Source: Pseudomonadota bacterium (lineage in GTDB: Bacteria > Pseudomonadota > Alphaproteobacteria > Rhizobiales > Xanthobacteraceae). Taken from it: a DNA stretch of 9,860 nucleotides. The DNA is taken from positions 1-9,860 of the forward strand of contig JAEWBW010000693.1 in NCBI GenBank assembly GCA_023390955.1, written 5' to 3'. The notes below the pieces were generated by a model that saw only the letters and a program-made list of their open reading frames with translations, searched no databases and was not told the DNA's origin. The translations under genes and the position numbers were made by a program. Of the stretch, positions 5,947-9,860 are shown piece after piece (the stretch's first letter is position 1; each line of letters starts with the position of its first letter).

Positions 5947-7095
5947 CTATTCCTTGCTGACCCCGACGACGCGACCCTTTTCGATCGAGAGCGCAAGCTG
6001 GCCGTGCTTCAGCTTGAGGGCGGCGTCACCGAAAAGCTCGCGGCGCCAGCCGCGCAGCGCCGGCACGTCGGCCTCGTCGCTGGCCGCGATCTCCTCGAGA
6101 TCGTCGACGGTGGCGATCACCTTGCTGGCGACCGCATGCCGCTCGGCGGTCATGCGCAGCAGCACCTTCAACAGCTCGACGATCGCCGCACCGTTGGAAT
6201 TGTTGCGCGGCTTCTCCAGCTTCGGCAGTGTCGCATGATCGCGCGCCAGGCCGCGCGTGACGGCGGCGACGATGTCGGCGCCCCATTTGGACTTCTCAAA
6301 ACCCTTCGGCACCGAGCGCAAATTGGCGAGCTTCTCGATCGTGTTCGGCGCATGCGTTGCGATATCGGTGACGGCTTCGTCGCGCAGCACCCGGCCGCGC
6401 GGCACGTCGCGGCCCTGGGCTTCCTGCTCGCGCCAGGCCGCGACCTCCATCAGCACCGCGAGGTCCTTGGGCTTGCGCACCCGCGTCTTCAGCCGCTCCC
6501 AGGCGCGCTCGGGATGGAAGTCGTAGGTTTTCGGCGAGGTCAGGATCTCCATTTCGATGGAGACCCATTCGCTGCGGCGGCGCTTCTTCAAATCGGCGTC
6601 GAGGGCTGCGAACACGTCGCGCAGATGCGTGACGTCGGAGACCGCATAATGCATCTGCTCCTTGCTCAGCGGCCGGCGCGACCAGTCGGTGAAGCGATGC
6701 GTCTTGTCCGGGCGGTGGCCGGTGACTTTCTCGACCAGCGCGTCATAGGCGATGCTGTCGCCATAGCCGAGCACCATGGCGGCGACCTGGGTGTCGAACA
6801 CCGGGTGCGGGATGATGTTGGCCTGGTGCCAGATGATCTCGATGTCCTGGCGGGCGGCGTGGAACACCTTCAGCACGCCCTCATTGGCCATAAGCTCGAA
6901 GAACGGCTTGAGGTCGATACCCTCGGCCAGGGTGTCGATCACCACCGCTTCCTCGGCGCTGGCCATCTGCACCACGCACAACAGCGGGTAGTAGGTGGTT
7001 TCGCGCAGGAACTCGGTATCGACGGTAATGACGGGGTGCTTGGCGAGGCGGCTGCAGGCAGCCGCGAGGTCAGCGGTGGTAGCAATCAGATCCAT
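5947..7095 (-). CDS. rnd: Ribonuclease D
   Basis: A 382-residue 3'-5' exoribonuclease that trims tRNA and other stable RNA 3' ends; E. coli RNase D is of similar length. The DEDDy exonuclease domain spans about 1-170: motif I VDTEFL (D26, E28), motif II HAARQDIEII (D84) followed by FDTQVAA (D101), and motif III HYAVSDVTHL with Y150 and D154. An HRDC helical domain follows at about 205-285 (KPKDLAVLMEVAAWREQEAQ), and a second helical region closes the protein. All catalytic residues are present. The start ATG 7095 has no clear ribosome binding site and directly follows the 3' arm of a 7-bp stem. A perfect -35 hexamer TTGACA lies upstream (complement of 7144-7149), but the matching -10 is poor. 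It converges on the aminotransferase gene across the palindromic repeat. Confidence 0.96.
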   Translation of the reverse strand: MDLIATTADLAAACSRLAKHPVITVDTEFLRETTYYPLLCVVQMASAEEAVVIDTLAEGIDLKPFFELMANEGVLKVFHAARQDIEIIWHQANIIPHPVFDTQVAAMVLGYGDSIAYDALVEKVTGHRPDKTHRFTDWSRRPLSKEQMHYAVSDVTHLRDVFAALDADLKKRRRSEWVSIEMEILTSPKTYDFHPERAWERLKTRVRKPKDLAVLMEVAAWREQEAQGRDVPRGRVLRDEAVTDIATHAPNTIEKLANLRSVPKGFEKSKWGADIVAAVTRGLARDHATLPKLEKPRNNSNGAAIVELLKVLLRMTAERHAVASKVIATVDDLEEIAASDEADVPALRGWRRELFGDAALKLKHGQLALSIEKGRVVGVSKE

Positions 7096-7126
7096 GAACG
7101 GCCCATGACAAGTCCATCAGCCGTTC
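7096..7126 (-). promoter_or_regulatory. Hairpin abutting the RNase D start codon
   Basis: On the minus strand, GAACGGC (7126 to 7120), 17 bases, then GCCGTTC (7102 to 7096), with the ATG of rnd next. The stem would bury the place where a ribosome binding site should be. This may limit translation or be part of a control loop for RNase level, and a chance repeat is possible. Confidence 0.35.
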
Positions 7127-7241
7127 TGCCGAAAGCGCTGTGATGTCAAGGGGCTCGTGACGAATTCGAGCCTTGCATTTCGGGTGGAATCGCCTGTTCC
7201 GCCCTTCAAAGGGCCGATCAGGGCAGGGTGGCCGGAAAATC

Positions 7242-7373
7242 CTACTCGTAACGGATGCGCTGCGACGGTCTCCGGCTGCGGGGCAGCGCCACCACGATCA
7301 CGCACATGGCGAGCATCGCCAGTCCCAGAAACTCGAATACCAACACGTCCACGGCAATGACCCCCAATAACAT
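7242..7373 (-). CDS. Small single-pass membrane protein, 43 residues
   Basis: A short minus-strand frame from ATG 7373 to TAG 7242-7244. Residues 2-30 are almost all hydrophobic (LLGVIAVDVLVFEFLGLAML, then AMCVIVVAL), enough for one membrane helix. A basic tail follows (PRSRRPSQRIRYE), which by the positive-inside rule would stay in the cytoplasm. GTG at 7352 (residue 8) is an alternative start and has GGGGG about eight bases upstream, giving 36 residues. No family is recognised. It fills most of an otherwise gene-free stretch between the GntR gene and rnd. The rest of that stretch has only short inverted repeats, including GCCCTT-CA-AAGGGC at 7201-7214. The protein-like pattern (hydrophobic run, then Arg-rich end exactly before the stop) is the main support. 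Confidence 0.55.
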   Translation of the reverse strand: MLLGVIAVDVLVFEFLGLAMLAMCVIVVALPRSRRPSQRIRYE

Positions 7374-7390
7374 TGCTAAAGTTGTCTGGG

Positions 7391-7415
7391 GTGAATTGAG
7401 GGTCTGTTAATTCAC
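7391..7415. repeat. 7-bp inverted repeat upstream of the small membrane ORF
   Basis: GTGAATT, 11 bases, AATTCAC: a perfect, AT-leaning dyad 18 bases upstream of the ATG at 7373. Neither strand shows a T-run after it, so an operator fits better than a terminator. Confidence 0.35.
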
Positions 7416-7473
7416 GTGGTTACCGGCGGCGGGGCAGCCGCGATGGTGGACGAGGGGTTAACGGAGGCCTCGG

Positions 7474-8232
7474 TCAGCCGCCTTCGAAGATGCGCTTGCG
7501 CGCATTGTCGACATGGGTGCGCATGGCCCGGCGGGCGCCATCCTCGTCCTGGGCCTCGATGGCCTCGAACACGACGCGGTGCTCCTGCTGGCCCCGGAGA
7601 ATGCGCCCACGCGGCTGGATCAGCGAGAGATTGCGGTTGAGATTGACGCCGATCATGACCTGCTCCCGGAGCGAGGCCAGCGTCTCGACGAAGAACCGGT
7701 TGCCGCTCGCCTCCGCGATCGTGCGGTGGAAGAGCAGATCCTCCTCGACGCCGAGGCCGCCCTCGCGTCCCTTGGCCACCATCGTGTCCAGCCGGGTCAG
7801 GACCTGCTGGATGCGGCGCAGGCTCTGCTTGTCGCGATTTTTCGCGGCGAGCGCTGCGGCATCACCCTCGACGGCCATCCGGAACACGAAACAGCGCTGG
7901 ATATCCGGGATGCTGCTGACCGGCGCAAAATCGAAGGCATTGGCGGCGGGGCGTTTGGTGACGAACCAGCCAGCGCCTTGGCGTGATGCGATCAGTCCGT
8001 CGTCGCGCAGTCGCGTCAATCCTTCGCGCACGACGGGGCGCGAGACGTCGAGCAATTCGGCCAGGCCGTTTTCGGGCGGCAGCCGGCAATCCATCGGCAG
8101 GATGCCGATCGCGATCTGGCCCAGCACGTGGTCATAGACCCGGTCGCTCAAGCGTCCCGTTGAGGGGGAGAGCGGCAGTGCTGCGGATTTCCGCGCAGGC
8201 TTTTTCAAATCAGGCTCCGCCAGATTGCGCAT
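7474..8232 (-). CDS. GntR family regulator, FadR (FCD) type
   Basis: A 252-residue regulator from ATG 8232. Residues about 26-95 form the winged helix-turn-helix (LSDRVYDHVLGQIAIGIL, LPPENGLAELLDVSRPVVRE, then LIASRQGAGWFV). Residues 107-245 form the all-helical FCD effector domain. Its metal-site residues are in place: D165 and H169 (DLLFH), H218 (QEHR) and H240 (RTHV). Such domains bind small organic acids, often with a metal. The frame stays open to ATG 8313, adding 27 basic residues, but that start would put the TTGT-GA-ACAA palindrome and a TTGACA box inside the coding region, so the shorter form is preferred. The gene is divergent from the ABC importer at 8392 and most likely controls it, usually by repression relieved by the substrate. 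The ligand is unknown. Confidence 0.92.
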   Translation of the reverse strand: MRNLAEPDLKKPARKSAALPLSPSTGRLSDRVYDHVLGQIAIGILPMDCRLPPENGLAELLDVSRPVVREGLTRLRDDGLIASRQGAGWFVTKRPAANAFDFAPVSSIPDIQRCFVFRMAVEGDAAALAAKNRDKQSLRRIQQVLTRLDTMVAKGREGGLGVEEDLLFHRTIAEASGNRFFVETLASLREQVMIGVNLNRNLSLIQPRGRILRGQQEHRVVFEAIEAQDEDGARRAMRTHVDNARKRIFEGG

Positions 8233-8237
8233 TCGTC

Positions 8238-8247
8238 TTGTGAACAA
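8238..8247. promoter_or_regulatory. Candidate GntR operator TTGT-GA-ACAA
   Basis: A 10-base palindrome with TTGT/ACAA arms, a form seen in FadR-type GntR operators, five bases upstream of the preferred GntR start. Binding here would block the gene's own translation start region or promoter. Assignment rests on form and place only. Confidence 0.3.
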
Positions 8248-8306
8248 CTTCTTGACATCTCGATCCGCGCACGGACGCGGGTGAAAGCCCTTGTAGAACG
8301 GATCGC

Positions 8307-8336
8307 TTGACAAATAGCCAAAACTTCGTCGATGCT
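8307..8336 (+). promoter_or_regulatory. Candidate promoter of the ABC importer operon
   Basis: A perfect -35 TTGACA (8307-8312) is followed after 18 bases by GATGCT (8331-8336), a weak -10 that keeps the key A and T. This predicts a transcript starting near 8343 and a leader of about 50 AT-rich bases. The palindrome AAGCGCTT (8373-8380) sits at the ribosome binding site. Confidence 0.35.
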
Positions 8337-8391
8337 CGACTTACAAATAAATAACAAGTTGCACGAAAAAGAAAGCGCTTGGGAGGCGAGA

Positions 8392-9534
8392 ATGAGGATG
8401 AGGTCAGCGGCCTTGATGGCTGCCGCCCTGATGGGGGCGAGTGTTTGCAGCGCGGCCTTTGCCGCTCCGATCAGTCTTTCGATCATCGATACCGGCGGCG
8501 ACCTCGCCTCCGTGCAGACCATCATCGAGAACTACAAGAAGGCCAATCCGGACAAGGTCAGCGAGATCAAGATCCAGCGCGCACCGGCGCCGGAGCTTCC
8601 GGCCAAGATCAAAGCGCAGCAGGACGCCGGGCGCCTCGACATCAATCTGGTGCTGACCGGACAGGATGGCGGTGCGCTGCTCGCCCAGAACGGGCAGCTA
8701 ATCGCGATCCCCGACTATCAGAAGAGCTTTCCGCGCGACAGCCTCACCGATGCGGGCAAAGCGCTCTACGATGAAGGCAAGGGCGTCCTCATTCCCTCCG
8801 TCGGCAATGCCGGCGGTCCCGTGCTGATCTACAATCCCGCCAAGGTCCCGAACCCGCCGAAGACCGCGCAGGAATTGCAGGCCTGGGTGAAGGCGAACCC
8901 GGGCAAGTTCATGTATGCGCGTCCGGCCAACAGCGGCCCGGGCCGGGCCATCCTGCAGGGCTTCTCCTTCATCCTCGGCGATTCCAAGCCGCTCGATCCC
9001 GAGAAGGGCTGGGACAAGAGCTGGGATTTCCTGAAAGAGCTCGGCAAGTCCGTCGAATATTATCCGACCGGCACCGCGATCACGCTGAAGGAGTTCGCAC
9101 AGGGCCAGCGCTGGATGATCGCCGGGATCATGGAATGGGATATGAAGCCGCGCGCGCAGAGCGTGATCCCGCCGGAGTCCAAGATCGCGATTTTGGAGAA
9201 CACCACCTTCGTGGTCGACGGACACTATTGGTGCATCCCGAAGGGCGTTCCGCAGGAGCAGGTCGATGTCATCGTCGACCTCATGAAGTTCATGTGGAAG
9301 CCGGATCAGCAGGCGCTGACCTGGAAGGCCTTCATCGGTCCGGTCGTAAAGGCCGCGACGCTGGCATCGGCGCCGAAGGAAATCCAGGACGAGGTCAAGG
9401 AGTTCTGGCGTCCTGAGTACGACCAGATCGGGACCAAGTGGAAGGTCTCGCCGCCGCTCGGCGTGAAAGAGCTGAGCTATGCGATGGAGCGGTGGGACCG
9501 CGAAGTCGGCGCCGATCAGGTCAAGAAGCAATAA
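8392..9534 (+). CDS. ABC transporter substrate-binding protein
   Basis: A 380-residue periplasmic solute-binding protein that would capture the substrate and pass it to the inner-membrane permease. ATG 8392 follows GGGAGG (8381-8386) by five bases; the frame is open to ATG 8332, but that start lies upstream of the best promoter's start point and spoils the signal peptide. Residues 1-24 (MRMRSAALMAAALMGASVCS, then AAFA) are a Sec signal with likely cleavage before APISLS. The Cys is not in a lipobox. The mature protein starts with the typical first strand and helix (LSIIDTGGDLASVQTIIENY) and shows the family-1/PotD-like layout, with GPVLIYNPAKV and TFVVDGHYWCIPKG as hinge-side strands. The operon continues with the ATPase 66 bases on. 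Polyamine, sugar and iron-type ligands are all possible; I cannot choose. Confidence 0.93.
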   Translation: MRMRSAALMAAALMGASVCSAAFAAPISLSIIDTGGDLASVQTIIENYKKANPDKVSEIKIQRAPAPELPAKIKAQQDAGRLDINLVLTGQDGGALLAQNGQLIAIPDYQKSFPRDSLTDAGKALYDEGKGVLIPSVGNAGGPVLIYNPAKVPNPPKTAQELQAWVKANPGKFMYARPANSGPGRAILQGFSFILGDSKPLDPEKGWDKSWDFLKELGKSVEYYPTGTAITLKEFAQGQRWMIAGIMEWDMKPRAQSVIPPESKIAILENTTFVVDGHYWCIPKGVPQEQVDVIVDLMKFMWKPDQQALTWKAFIGPVVKAATLASAPKEIQDEVKEFWRPEYDQIGTKWKVSPPLGVKELSYAMERWDREVGADQVKKQ

Positions 9535-9550
9535 TTGCCGAAATCAGGAG

Positions 9551-9579
9551 GCGAGGGCGCGCCATGCGCGAGCCCTCGC
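9551..9579 (+). promoter_or_regulatory. Intercistronic hairpin in the ABC operon
   Basis: GCGAGGGC (9551-9558) pairs with GCCCTCGC (9572-9579), and inside it GCGC (9559-9562) pairs with GCGC (9566-9569) around a 3-base loop. This is a very stable stem between the binding-protein and ATPase genes with no T-tract. In other ABC operons such stems protect the upstream message and lower downstream expression. The same role here is inferred. Confidence 0.55.
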
Positions 9580-9600
9580 GCGCGTTTGCGGGGCGGGGGC

Positions 9601-9860
9601 ATGGCCGATTCAATTGACACACTCAAGATGTCGATCACCAAGCGCTACGGCGGCAAGGTGGTGCTCGACCAATTCCCGCTCGAGATCAGCGGCCGAGAAT
9701 TCGTCACCTTCCTGGGGCCGAGCGGTTGCGGAAAGTCCACGGCGCTCGGCATCATCGCGGGGCTCGTGCCACCAAGCGACGGTGAGATCCATCTCAACGG
9801 ACGACGGGTCGACGACGTGCCGCCCGAGAAGCGCGGCTTTGGCATGGTGTTCCAGAACTA
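9601..9860 (+). CDS. ABC transporter ATP-binding protein, 3' partial
   Basis: The first 86 codons of an ABC ATPase, cut by the right edge. Walker A is GPSGCGKST at residues 39-47, followed by ALGIIAGLVPPSDGEIHLNG, the usual helix and strand. PPEKRGFGMVFQNY (74-87) holds the Q-loop with Q85. The A-loop Tyr is probably Y16 (KRYGGK). The pattern matches importers of the PotA/MalK group (CUT1-like), in which a C-terminal regulatory domain would follow outside the window. ATG 9601 follows a GGGGCGGGGG stretch rather than a clean ribosome binding site; an in-frame TTG at 9586 is less likely. It would hydrolyse ATP to drive uptake through permeases expected downstream. Confidence 0.95.
   Translation, partial: MADSIDTLKMSITKRYGGKVVLDQFPLEISGREFVTFLGPSGCGKSTALGIIAGLVPPSDGEIHLNGRRVDDVPPEKRGFGMVFQN

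Noticed and set aside
4191..5996. A 601-codon minus-strand open frame
   Set aside because: It lies opposite the aminotransferase gene and runs on through the palindromic repeat. It is Arg/Asp/Leu-rich with no recognisable domain, as expected for an antisense shadow in GC-rich DNA.
6004..7143. A 379-codon plus-strand open frame
   Set aside because: It is opposite RNase D, whose catalytic motifs are complete. The antisense product has no domain pattern.
7096..7241. A tRNA or known structured RNA upstream of RNase D
   Set aside because: No cloverleaf with a T-loop and matching acceptor stem could be built; only short separate hairpins are present.
8332..8391. Upstream ATG start for the binding protein
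   Set aside because: It adds a polar 20-residue front before a complete signal peptide, while GGGAGG points to ATG 8392.
8698..9531. A 277-codon minus-strand open frame
   Set aside because: It is antisense to the binding-protein gene, which has a signal peptide and a ribosome binding site.

Overview
The window is high-GC DNA with the codon use and gene content of an alphaproteobacterium. Bradyrhizobium or a close relative (Nitrobacteraceae) is the best guess. The main support is the intergenic repeat near 5767-5920: a GAAA-loop hairpin plus a large palindrome built on GTAGGGTGGGCAAAG. I recall this type as common in that group, but that is recognition from memory, not a search. The window looks chromosomal. 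There is no transposase, integrase, CRISPR array, rRNA or tRNA that I can support.

Layout from left to right. (1) 1-958 is the C-terminal beta-barrel of an autotransporter-type outer membrane protein, cut by the window edge. It converges on (2) a LysR-type regulator on the minus strand (981-2021). (3) Divergent from the regulator is a compact plus-strand cluster (2090-4137): two GNAT-fold proteins with overlapping genes, an isochorismatase-like hydrolase with Thr at the usual catalytic Cys position, and an unreported-looking 56-residue protein. The short divergent spacer holds a CCGCTA-N9-TAGCGG palindrome that contains T-N11-A, the form of a LysR-type operator. This is the most interesting part of the window and may be a small-molecule modification pathway under LysR control. 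(4) A 218-base spacer with three TTTGACGCY copies at exact 16-base steps precedes a class III (omega-amino acid type) aminotransferase (4356-5738). (5) A palindromic repeat separates it from a convergent RNase D gene (5947-7095, minus). (6) Upstream of RNase D lies a probable 43-residue single-pass membrane protein (7242-7373, minus). (7) A FadR-type GntR regulator (7474-8232, minus) is divergent from an ABC importer operon. That operon starts with a periplasmic binding protein (8392-9534) and the first 86 codons of its ATPase (9601 to the window end).

How the genes may work together. Two divergent regulator-target pairs are visible: LysR with the GNAT/isochorismatase cluster, and GntR with the ABC importer. 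In each case a palindrome sits in the spacer. The ABC operon has a strong hairpin between the binding-protein and ATPase genes, as expected where the binding protein is made in excess. Substrates of the importer, the aminotransferase and the GNAT cluster cannot be told from the sequence. RNase D is housekeeping and appears unrelated to its neighbours.
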